DNA of 64,000 nucleotides from CBDCXF01 sp965223755. Its GTDB lineage: Bacteria; Acidobacteriota; Thermoanaerobaculia; Multivoradales; JAHEKO01. The notes beneath the pieces were generated by a model that saw nothing but the letters and a program-made list of their open reading frames with translations, had not been told where the DNA came from and searched no databases. Each line of letters begins with the position of its first letter. Position 1 is the first letter of the stretch. Positions 17,629 to 25,390 of the stretch are shown in pieces. The stretch lies in NCBI GenBank assembly GCA_965223755.1, contig CBDCXF010000001.1:372001-436000 (forward strand). The letters are read 5' to 3'. The position numbers and the translations under genes are program-made.

Positions 17629-18177
17629 CTACGGCACGACGCGGTAGTAGACGAACTGATGCTCTTTCGATTCGCCGTCGTCGCTACCGATGCGCACCCA
17701 GACGTGAAGCTCGTCGGCACTGATCCGCTCGAAGGTCATTCCTGAAAAGTAGACTGCATCCTCCACCAACGCGACCAACGGGAAGTCAACGGTCTCGTCT
17801 TTTTCTTCCCACCCTTTGAGGTCGCCGTGGAAGTGCTTGAGCTGTAGCGCCAGGCTGTCATCGACCTCACGGATGACTTCGATCTCGTAGAACTTCACGG
17901 CGCCGTCCACCACCAGTTTGAACGAGGCCATCATGCTGTCCCCCAGGGGAGGTGACCAGATCTCTTCGACGACTCCGCCGAAGGCTTCGCCTCGCCAGTG
18001 GCCGGCGATCCAGGCCACGTCTTCGATCGTTGCTGGAGGCGAAGAAGAACCATCTGTAAGTTGTCTGGTGCGCGAATGAATCTCTTCGGACGCGAAGCTA
18101 CTGGTGCTGGCGATCGCACCGCCGATGACGACCCAACCGGTGACTGAACAGAGTAGAAGTGTGCCGGTCTTGTTCAT
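17629..18177 (-). CDS. DUF6265 family protein, exported
   Basis: 182 residues from the ATG at 18177; the frame runs further upstream into the sigma-factor gene but homologous sequence starts here. A hydrophobic segment near residues 5-30 looks like a signal peptide. The mature part has the DUF6265 pattern: DVAWIAGHWRGEAFGGVVEE, IWSPPLGDSMM and FYEIEVIRE. The family has a lipocalin-like beta-rich look and no defined activity. It lies 31 nt downstream of the ECF42 sigma gene on the same strand, so it is likely co-transcribed with it. Confidence 0.8.
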   Translation of the reverse strand: MNKTGTLLLCSVTGWVVIGGAIASTSSFASEEIHSRTRQLTDGSSSPPATIEDVAWIAGHWRGEAFGGVVEEIWSPPLGDSMMASFKLVVDGAVKFYEIEVIREVDDSLALQLKHFHGDLKGWEEKDETVDFPLVALVEDAVYFSGMTFERISADELHVWVRIGSDDGESKEHQFVYYRVVP

Positions 18178-18208
18178 GTTCTTGCTTTCAGTTGTCGAAC
18201 CGGATTTC

Positions 18209-19504
18209 TCATCGCGGAGGCCGGTACAACGAACTCTTGAATCGGGTAATGGAGCGCCGCACCGGATCACTAGGAGCCAATTCCAAGGCGCGGGCGAGAC
18301 ATTCCCCGGCGTCGTCGTTGCGGCCGACCGCAGCGAGGATTTCGGCCCGTACGACCTGCGCCGGATAGTAGCGGTCGAGTGCGGGGGAGTCGACCAAGCG
18401 GTTCGATTCGGCAAGCGCACACTCAGGTCCACGAACCTGCAACAGGGGCACCAGCCGATTGACGGCGACCACCGGCGAAGGGTTGACGTCCAAGAGGGCG
18501 TCATAACAATCCAAGATGCTCTGCCAGTCTGTCTCCTGGTAGGAGTCGGCGAGAGCGTGGTGGGACGCGATTTCGGCTTCGAGGTGGTAGCGGGTCAGTC
18601 GCTTTCCACGACCCGAGCGCCGTAGCGACAGGGTTGCCTGGCCGATGAGATCGCGGTCCCACAGCGATCGATCCTGGCTTTGCAGCAGAACCGGATCTCC
18701 TGCGCCGTCGATTCGGGTACGTGTTCGCGCCGACTGGAATAGAAACAAAGCCATGAGAGCGTCGACTTCGGGAGTCTGTACCGCGGGATGATCGACGACT
18801 AAGCGAGTCAGCCGAATAGCCTCGGAGCAAAGATCTAAGCGCACTAAAGCCTCGCCCTCGCTGGCGCAAAACCCCTCGTTGAACATGAGGTAAAGGATCT
18901 CAAGGAGTGAGTCCAGCCGTTCGCTCAGTTCGGCGTCTCCGACTTCGGCGAACCGAACATTCAATTCGCGCAGCCTCTTTTTCGCCCGCACTAGACGTTG
19001 CGCCACGGTTTGTGGCTTTACCAGGAACGCCCTGGAGATCTCGGGTACGCTGAAACCGCCCACCGTCTTCAGCGTCAAGGCGACTTGCGCATCGCGCGAC
19101 AACTCTGGGTGGCAGCACACCAGCATCATGTGCAGTTGGTCGTCGAGAAGGCGGCGATCCAGCGGCGTGGTTTCGGGAATGGCCAGCGTCTGGTGTCTCT
19201 TGAGTTGCGCTTCCTTCTCACTCCACAGGCTTTGCCGCCGCAGACGATCCAGAGCTCGATTCTTGGCAACCTGAACGATCCATGCCGATGGGTTGGCGGG
19301 CACGCCGTGGTACGGCCACAGGTTGAGTGCCTTGAGCAACGCGTCCTGGACGACGTCTTCAACTAGGTCGAGGTGCTCGACCCCAAAAATGCGGGTCAAC
19401 GTCGAGATCATCTGTCCCGAACGGTGCCGGAACAGATGGTCTACAGACGAAAACGCAGCTTCGCGTTGCCGTCCGTCGACTTGTCGATCAGGCGTGAGTC
19501 TCAT
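18209..19504 (-). CDS. ECF42-type RNA polymerase sigma factor
   Basis: A 431-residue sigma factor, much longer than ordinary ECF factors of about 180 residues. The first ~180 residues carry regions 2 and 4 (DLVEDVVQDALLKAL; WIVQVAKNRALDRLRR; VGGFSVPEISRAFLVKPQTV). The C-terminal extension of ~250 residues (SERLDSLLEILYLMFNEGFC; QSILDCYDALLDVNPSPVVA) is the DUF6596/TPR-like part of the ECF42 group, which controls activity in place of a separate anti-sigma factor. Members of this group are typically next to DGPF-motif proteins, as here; the upstream DGPF gene overlaps this one by 17 nt. Confidence 0.9.
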   Translation of the reverse strand: MRLTPDRQVDGRQREAAFSSVDHLFRHRSGQMISTLTRIFGVEHLDLVEDVVQDALLKALNLWPYHGVPANPSAWIVQVAKNRALDRLRRQSLWSEKEAQLKRHQTLAIPETTPLDRRLLDDQLHMMLVCCHPELSRDAQVALTLKTVGGFSVPEISRAFLVKPQTVAQRLVRAKKRLRELNVRFAEVGDAELSERLDSLLEILYLMFNEGFCASEGEALVRLDLCSEAIRLTRLVVDHPAVQTPEVDALMALFLFQSARTRTRIDGAGDPVLLQSQDRSLWDRDLIGQATLSLRRSGRGKRLTRYHLEAEIASHHALADSYQETDWQSILDCYDALLDVNPSPVVAVNRLVPLLQVRGPECALAESNRLVDSPALDRYYPAQVVRAEILAAVGRNDDAGECLARALELAPSDPVRRSITRFKSSLYRPPR

Positions 19505-19844
19505 CGACTTGGCGAACGTCGATCCTCAAGCCGTAAGTGAGATGTGGACAGGACTTGGAAAGTTCGACTGCTTCGTCGTAGTCCTCGGCGCTGATCATGA
19601 AGTACCCGGCAACGACTTCCTTGGCCTCGCTGAAGGGGCCGTCGATGACGCGCAACTCGGCACCGTCGAGACTGAGCTGTCGGCCTCCGTCGTCGGTTAG
19701 TTTCTCGCCGCCGACGAGGTGGCCGGAGTCGATGAGACTCTGACGCCAGTCCATGTATTCGCCAGTGATGCGCTGGATGTCCTCCGCTGAAACATCGGCG
19801 AAACTACTGGGGTCCTCGTGAAGTAAGAGCATGAATTGAGCCAC
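19488..19844 (-). CDS. YCII/DGPF domain protein
   Basis: 118 residues, GTG start with AGGAG 7 nt before it. The defining motif is in VIDGPFSEAKEVVAGYFMI, preceded by MLLLHEDPSSF. YCII-like proteins form small ferredoxin-fold dimers with a conserved His/Asp pair; their chemistry in DGPF families is not known. It is the first gene of the unit with the ECF42 sigma factor, whose start lies inside this gene's last codons, so it may be both regulator partner and target of that sigma factor. Confidence 0.88.
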   Translation of the reverse strand: MAQFMLLLHEDPSSFADVSAEDIQRITGEYMDWRQSLIDSGHLVGGEKLTDDGGRQLSLDGAELRVIDGPFSEAKEVVAGYFMISAEDYDEAVELSKSCPHLTYGLRIDVRQVDETHA

Positions 19845-19946
19845 TTTTTTCTCCTAGGTTCTCTTTTCTGGCGTCCCGTTGTGAAACGCTTTCGACAAGT
19901 AAACGAACCGGCCACCGCAAAATCGACATCGCCGCTACTTCTCCCT

Positions 19947-20567
19947 CTACTTCTCCCCGAGCGCCAGCTTCAGTCCGAAGCCGACCAGCAATCCGCCGCT
20001 CAGAGTGGAGAGCATTTTTCGGACCTGCGGCCGGGCGATGACATTCACCGACGACGCCATGACAGCGGCGAGGCTGAAATACCAGATCAAGCTGATCGCA
20101 ATGTGCACCCCGGCGAGCCCCGCGAAGCGCCAAACAGATGCGCTGACGCCCGCGAATTGCGGCAGTACGGCGAGGTAGAAGATCGCCGTTTTGGGATTGA
20201 GGATATTGGTGAGCAGGCCTTCGAGCCAGGGATTTCCCGCACTTCGGCGGCGCTCGATGTCATCGCGATTGAGCTGCGGATGGTGCGCGGAGAAGATAGC
20301 TTGCAGTCCAAGCCAAACGAGATAGATCGCCCCCGCCATTTTGACTGCTGCAAAGATCTCCGCCGAGCGCTGCAAGATCGCAGAGAACCCGACGGCAGCC
20401 GCTGTTGCATGGACAACCAGACCGATGCGGCTACCGAGAATGGTGGCCACACCTCCACGCAGCCCGCTTTTGGCGACGTTGCGCAGAAGAAGGGCGGTGT
20501 CCGAGCCGGGAGTGACGACCAGGATCAAGGCGAGGAGCGCGAAAGCAGCGGTTCCGGATTCGTTCAT
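19947..20567 (-). CDS. LysE/RhtB family exporter
   Basis: 206 residues with about six hydrophobic segments. Family signs are the start FALLALILVVTPGSDTALLL (the conserved PG near the first segment), GLRGGVATILGSRIGLVVH, and LLTNILNPKTAIFY in the middle. Such proteins export amino acids or homoserine lactone-like compounds across the inner membrane. The gene stands alone, divergent from the sulfotransferase gene with only 52 bp between. Substrate unknown. Confidence 0.88.
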   Translation of the reverse strand: MNESGTAAFALLALILVVTPGSDTALLLRNVAKSGLRGGVATILGSRIGLVVHATAAAVGFSAILQRSAEIFAAVKMAGAIYLVWLGLQAIFSAHHPQLNRDDIERRRSAGNPWLEGLLTNILNPKTAIFYLAVLPQFAGVSASVWRFAGLAGVHIAISLIWYFSLAAVMASSVNVIARPQVRKMLSTLSGGLLVGFGLKLALGEK

Positions 20568-20619
20568 ATGGAAAGTTTATTGCCGGGGAGTTCGTTGCCG
20601 GCAGTAGGATGCGGCGACC

Positions 20620-21393
20620 ATGGGTGATCTCGAGGGCGCTACGAGCACGCGGCAACCTGAGATGGCGATGGCTACGCACCTGAAGGCCTTCTGCGTTGGC
20701 CAGGCCAAGTCGGGGACCGCTTCGGTCGCCGGGCTTCTCTCGAACTTTCGCACCGCGCACGAACCGGAACGTACCGAACTTCTTGCGGCCATTTTGCGGC
20801 GGGCGGATGGCCGTATGTCGCGTTCCGAGATGCGCGAGTTCCTCGTCGCTCGCGACCAACGCCTCCAGCTCGACTGCGACATCGCCTGGCCCAATCAGTT
20901 CATTCTTGAGGAACTTGTCGAGGTCTTTCCTCAGGCCAAGTTTCTGGTGCTGATTCGCGATCCCCACACCTGGATCAAGTCGATGATCGGGCATTTGGTG
21001 CATCGTGACATCCCGCCCGAAGTGCGAGGGTTCTTGGATTGGTGGTTGCGCCCCGAAGAGTTCTCATTTGGCGCCCAAGAAGAGCGGCTACGCGATCGAG
21101 GGCTGTATTCGCTGGGGTCGCTCCTTGCCGCCTGGACTCGACATGTCGACTCCTGCGAACGGTTCCTTCCCCCTCAGCGACGTCTAGTCCTCCGTACTCA
21201 CCAACTCGGAGATTCCCACGCTCGTATGGCGGATTTCCTGGGGATTCCCATGGCGTCTCTTGCAGTTTACGAGGGGCGGCGCAATGTAGGCGCCGAATTC
21301 AATCTTGAAGAATGGGTCAGCTCGTCCACTGTCGAAAAAGCAGTTCAGCACCACTGTGGGGCTGGCTTTCAGAGGTACTTGGGTGCCACCTGA
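20620..21393 (+). CDS. Sulfotransferase family protein
   Basis: 257 residues. The PAPS 5'-phosphosulfate loop reads GQAKSGTASVAGLL (about 27-40) and the 3'-phosphate site FLVLIRDPHTWIKSM (about 108-122, with Arg113 and Ser121). The C-terminal part, with GIPMASLAVYEGRRNVG, fits small bacterial carbohydrate or glycopeptide sulfotransferases. It would transfer sulfate from PAPS to an unknown acceptor. In-frame ATG codons at 20662 and 20668 are possible later starts. A single gene, 37 bp before the efflux operon but without clear functional link to it. Confidence 0.8.
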   Translation: MGDLEGATSTRQPEMAMATHLKAFCVGQAKSGTASVAGLLSNFRTAHEPERTELLAAILRRADGRMSRSEMREFLVARDQRLQLDCDIAWPNQFILEELVEVFPQAKFLVLIRDPHTWIKSMIGHLVHRDIPPEVRGFLDWWLRPEEFSFGAQEERLRDRGLYSLGSLLAAWTRHVDSCERFLPPQRRLVLRTHQLGDSHARMADFLGIPMASLAVYEGRRNVGAEFNLEEWVSSSTVEKAVQHHCGAGFQRYLGAT

Positions 21394-21430
21394 AACGACA
21401 CCATGGATTTGATAGCGTCGCTGGACTTTG

Positions 21431-23872
21431 ATGCCGTATTTATTGCGATTTTCTAGGTTCTCTGTCGCTGCGTTTGTCGGTGTGACGATCTGCTGGGGCT
21501 TCGGTGCGGGCATGGTTGCGGCGGCCGATCTGCCGATTGTCAACATCGGCGTCGTCATCGACGGCCCGTGGGAAGGCAACCAGCTCATGTATGAGTGGAC
21601 GGTGGAGGAGGTCACGACGTTGACCGACGGCGAGTTCGACGTTCGCATACCGGACTCCTCGTACCACGTTGGCGACTGGACCTACGATACCGCCCAAGCC
21701 AATGTCCAGCGAGTCCTCGCCAACGACGACATCGACCTGATCATCACCTGGGGAGTGCTGGCCTCACAAGCAGTGTGTTGCGTCGGCGAGCTACCCAAAC
21801 CGGTGGTAGCACCGGTGGTCTTGAACGCCGAGCTGCTTGGGCTTCCATTTGCTGGCGGCGTCAGCGGTCAGTCCAATTTGGGCTACGTAGAACTCCCCAA
21901 CTCGCTGGAAGAAGAGATTCGCATCTTCCGCGACGTGGTGCCGTTTGACACCATTGCAGTGCTGGTCAACGGCGAACTCTTTCGCGCCATACCTGGGTTG
22001 AGTGAGCGCAGCGCCCAGTCGGCCTCTCAGGCCGGAGTCAATGCGATGGTTGTTCCAGTGGGGTTTTCAGTCTCCGACACGCTGGCTGCGATTCCCGATG
22101 GCGCTGAAGCGGTGTACATGTGGCCTCAACTCCACTGGTCGCAAGCACAACTGCAGCAACTCGTCGACAGTTTGGCGAAGCTTGGCAAGCCGGTGTTCTC
22201 GTCATTGGGGGGCGAGGGCAAGATTCCCGGAGCGTTGGCGAGCGCCGCGCCTGCCGACTATCTACCTCGCCTCGCCCGGCGCGTGGCGCTCAACATCCAA
22301 CGGATCTTGTTGGGGGAAGACGCGGGCGCCATTCCGGTGCGGTTCTCCCATCCAACCGAATTGGTCATCGACATGGACGCGGCGCGCAAGGTGGGCATTT
22401 CGCCAACCTACAGCGCTTTGCTCGAAGCAGAGCTCCTCAACGCCGACGCTGAGGAGCTACCGCAGCTCACCATCCTCGATGCGGTTGAAGAAGCGGTGCG
22501 TGCGAATCTGGCTCTCGAAGCTGAACGGCGGGCTCTTCGAGCCGCAGGACAGGACGTAGTCGCGGCGCGCGCGGAGTTGTTGCCGCAATTAGGCCTCAGC
22601 GCCAGTCGCACTCAGATCGATGAGGACCGCGCGGCGGCCAGCTTCGGATCCCAGGCCGAAGGCACTACGACCGCCGGATTGGCTCTCACTCAGGTGCTCT
22701 ATTCCAATCCCGCCTGGGCCAACCTGCGCATCCAACGCCTTTTGCAGAGCGCCCGCGAGCAGACCCTCGAAGCCTCGCGCTTGGATGCCGTGTTTTCATC
22801 GTCGACCGCGTATCTCGATGTTCTGCGCGCCGCCAGTTTGGTCGAGGTGCAGCGCAACAACTTGCGGGTAACGCAATCCAACTTGCGCTTGGCGCAGCGG
22901 CGGCGCGACGTTGGATCCGCCGGCGCAGCGGAAGTGCTGCGTTGGGAGAGCCAGATCGCGCTCGACCGCAAGAACTTGATCGATGCCATCGCCACCCAAC
23001 ATGCCGCGCGCTTCGCTCTCAATCGCGAAACGCACCGCCCTCTTGAGGACGAATACGCGTTGGTTCCGGTCTCGGTCGATGACCCGTTATGGACCCTCAA
23101 TCACGAGCGTTTTTCCGGCTTCATCGAAACCCCCAGCCGCTTTCAGGTTTTCCGCGATTTCGCTGTCCAGGAAGGGCTGGCGGTGTCGCCGGAACTGCAG
23201 GCGGTCGATGAGCAGATCGCCGCCCAGGAGCGGGCGTTGACCGCGGCAAAAAGGGCATATTGGGCGCCCACCTTTGGCTTACAGGCCGCCTGGGACGTAA
23301 TCCTGTCGCGCGACGGCGCCGGCGCCGACGGAGCGAGTTTGGCGATCCCGGGTCTGTCCTTGCCGCGCCCCGACGACACCAATTGGTCGTTGAGCTTGTT
23401 CGGATCCCTCGACCTCTTTGCCGGCGGTCGCCGTAGCGCCGACGTCGTGGCGGCGGAGGAGACCCTGGCTCAGTTGCGGACCCAGCGAGAGGTGATTGCC
23501 GAGGGAATCGAGCAGCAGATCCGTACTGCCATGCAGTTGGCGCGTTCTTCCTATCTGGGCATCAGCCTGCTGCAAGAAGCGGCGGTTGCTTCGCAGCGCA
23601 ATCTGGAGCTGGTGTCGGATTCCTACGCGCGCGGTGTGGTGTCGATTCAGCAGCTCATCGACGCCCAGGGAGCGGCGCTCAATGCCCAGCAGGGGGCGGT
23701 TTCGGCCGAGTATGACTTCTTGGGCGACTTGTTGGCGGTCCAGCGCGCCACCAGTCGCTTCGATTTCGAGAGCGACCCAGAGCAGCGAGCGGCCTGGTTT
23801 GACCGCTTGGACCAGTTCGTCCGCAGTCGTGGTTTGGGGGATTGGAACGGAACAGATGGAGAAGGCCCATGA
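21431..23872 (+). CDS. Substrate-binding domain fused to TolC-type outer membrane protein
   Basis: 813 residues, nearly twice a normal TolC. A signal peptide (FSVAAFVGVTICWGFGAG) is followed by ~300 residues resembling ABC-type periplasmic binding proteins: NIGVVIDGPWEGN, DIDLIITWGVLASQAV, KPVVAPVVLNAELLG and GKPVFSSLGGEG. From about residue 330 a full TolC/OEP repeat pair follows (LTILDAVEEAVRANLALEAE; GLALTQVLYSNP; LFGSLDLFAGGRR; SYARGVVSIQQLIDAQ). The reading frame is open throughout, so the fusion is real unless the assembly is wrong. A TTG one codon earlier is also possible. It overlaps the adaptor gene by ATGA and is the outer-membrane part of this tripartite pump. Confidence 0.85.
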   Translation: MPYLLRFSRFSVAAFVGVTICWGFGAGMVAAADLPIVNIGVVIDGPWEGNQLMYEWTVEEVTTLTDGEFDVRIPDSSYHVGDWTYDTAQANVQRVLANDDIDLIITWGVLASQAVCCVGELPKPVVAPVVLNAELLGLPFAGGVSGQSNLGYVELPNSLEEEIRIFRDVVPFDTIAVLVNGELFRAIPGLSERSAQSASQAGVNAMVVPVGFSVSDTLAAIPDGAEAVYMWPQLHWSQAQLQQLVDSLAKLGKPVFSSLGGEGKIPGALASAAPADYLPRLARRVALNIQRILLGEDAGAIPVRFSHPTELVIDMDAARKVGISPTYSALLEAELLNADAEELPQLTILDAVEEAVRANLALEAERRALRAAGQDVVAARAELLPQLGLSASRTQIDEDRAAASFGSQAEGTTTAGLALTQVLYSNPAWANLRIQRLLQSAREQTLEASRLDAVFSSSTAYLDVLRAASLVEVQRNNLRVTQSNLRLAQRRRDVGSAGAAEVLRWESQIALDRKNLIDAIATQHAARFALNRETHRPLEDEYALVPVSVDDPLWTLNHERFSGFIETPSRFQVFRDFAVQEGLAVSPELQAVDEQIAAQERALTAAKRAYWAPTFGLQAAWDVILSRDGAGADGASLAIPGLSLPRPDDTNWSLSLFGSLDLFAGGRRSADVVAAEETLAQLRTQREVIAEGIEQQIRTAMQLARSSYLGISLLQEAAVASQRNLELVSDSYARGVVSIQQLIDAQGAALNAQQGAVSAEYDFLGDLLAVQRATSRFDFESDPEQRAAWFDRLDQFVRSRGLGDWNGTDGEGP

Positions 23873-24957
23873 AGAAGTTTGCCCTCGCACTGACGTTGGG
23901 ATTCAGTCTGGCGCTTGTAGCCTGCGGCCAGGAGCCGGTGGAGTCGGAACCCGAGCTACGCCCGGTGCGCACCGAAACCGTGCAGTTGAGCCAGCCCGAG
24001 TTGGCGCAGACGTTGGCGGGTGTGGCACGCGCGGGGGTCGAATCGAAGCTCTCGTTCCGCGTAGCCGGCACCGTCGATCAGGTGTTAGTGGCTTTGGGCG
24101 ACCGCGTGCGCAACGGCCAGGTGTTGGCGCGCCTCGACCCGACCGATGCGGAGCTGGGATTGCAGCAAGCGCAGGCCAACCTGGCCCAGGGGCGGGCGAG
24201 TTTGCGCCGTGCCGAGGCGGACTACGACCGGGTCCGCGCTCTCTACGAGAACAGCAATGCCTCGAAGGCTGATCTGGATTCGGCACGCGCCGGCGCCGAG
24301 TCCGGCCGCGCCCAGGTAGACGCAGCGCTCAAACAGGTCGAACAGGCACGCCAGGGACTGTCGTACACGGTACTCCGGGCACCTTCGGACGGAGCCATCG
24401 CGTCGGCGGCGATAGAAGTGAACGAGAACGTACAGGCAGGACAGCAGATGTTTCTGCTCACCTTCGGCGAGCGACCCGAGGTCGAGGTAGGTGTGCCCGA
24501 AGTGCTCATCGACCAGGTCAAGGTCGGCCAGCCGGTTGAGTTGACGCTCGGAGCGCTGCCCGATCGGGTGGTGGCGGCGACGGTCACCGAAGTTGCCGCC
24601 GCAGCCGCCGGAACCGCTACCTTTACAGTGACCGTGCGCTGTGATGATCCCCAGCCCGAGATCAAGAGCGGCATGGCGGCGGACGTGACCTTCCGTTTTC
24701 CGGTGGGGGATGGCAGCCGCATCGTCGTGCCGTTGGTCGCAGTCGGTGAGGACGACAGCGGCAACTTTGTCCTGATACTGGAGGACGAAGGTGGCGGCAC
24801 CGGGATCGTGCGCCGTCGCGACGTGGTCTTGGGCGATTTCGCCGACGGCATCGAAATCCGTGAGGGGCTGGAGGCGGGAGAGCAGATCGTGACCGCGGGG
24901 GTGCGGCGCATCGCCGATGGCACACGAGTCAAAGTGCTGGCCGGGGCCAGTGGATGA
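23869..24957 (+). CDS. RND efflux periplasmic adaptor (HlyD/AcrA type), lipoprotein
   Basis: 362 residues from the ATG at 23869, overlapping the previous stop. A lipoprotein signal ends at SLALVACGQ, so Cys21 is probably lipidated. Then follow the barrel-sandwich halves (SKLSFRVAGTVDQVLVALGD; LSYTVLRAPSDGAIASAAI) around a coiled-coil hairpin rich in Ala, Gln and Arg (about 85-150), and beta-barrel and membrane-proximal domains to the end. It would link the RND pump to the TolC-like fusion protein. Order outer membrane protein-adaptor-pump in one operon. Confidence 0.92.
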   Translation: MKKFALALTLGFSLALVACGQEPVESEPELRPVRTETVQLSQPELAQTLAGVARAGVESKLSFRVAGTVDQVLVALGDRVRNGQVLARLDPTDAELGLQQAQANLAQGRASLRRAEADYDRVRALYENSNASKADLDSARAGAESGRAQVDAALKQVEQARQGLSYTVLRAPSDGAIASAAIEVNENVQAGQQMFLLTFGERPEVEVGVPEVLIDQVKVGQPVELTLGALPDRVVAATVTEVAAAAAGTATFTVTVRCDDPQPEIKSGMAADVTFRFPVGDGSRIVVPLVAVGEDDSGNFVLILEDEGGGTGIVRRRDVVLGDFADGIEIREGLEAGEQIVTAGVRRIADGTRVKVLAGASG

Positions 24958-24967
24958 AGGCGAGCGG

Positions 24968-25390
24968 ATGAACCTGACCCAATTCGCGATCGACAAGAAT
25001 CGGATCACGCTGATCGCGCTCGCGGTCCTCATCGTGACGGGGCTGCAAGCCTACGTCGGCATGCCGCAGTCAGAGGACCCAGGTTTTATCATCCGCACCG
25101 CGCTGGTGATCACGCGCTTCCCAGGAGCGAGTCCTGAGCGCGTTGAGCAGCTCGTTACCGACAAGCTGGAAAAGGCGATTCAAGAGACCCTCAATTGGAC
25201 TCGATCGTCAGCCAATCTAAAACCGGCGTTTCCATCGTCACCGTCAACATTCAGGAGCGCTACACACAGATGCGTCCGATCTGGGATGACCTGCGACGCA
25301 AGGTCGACCGCGTGGCGCCGACCCTGCCCGACGGAGTGCAGCCCCCGGAGGTCAACGATGAGTTCGGGGATGTCTTTGGCACCATGGTGA
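24968..25390 (+). pseudogene. RND efflux pump, N-terminal part cut off by a frameshift
   Basis: Starts at an ATG 10 nt after the adaptor stop with MNLTQFAIDKNRITLIALAV, the usual first membrane helix of AcrB-like pumps, and continues well to LVTDKLEKAIQE near 25186. From there the sequence no longer matches the family. The expected continuation (PQLDSIVSQSKTG) is found in the next frame. Adding one base within GAGACCCT at 25184-25191 would restore QEIPQLD, so one base has probably been lost, either in the genome or in the assembly. The rest of this frame to 25390 is noise. Confidence 0.8.
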
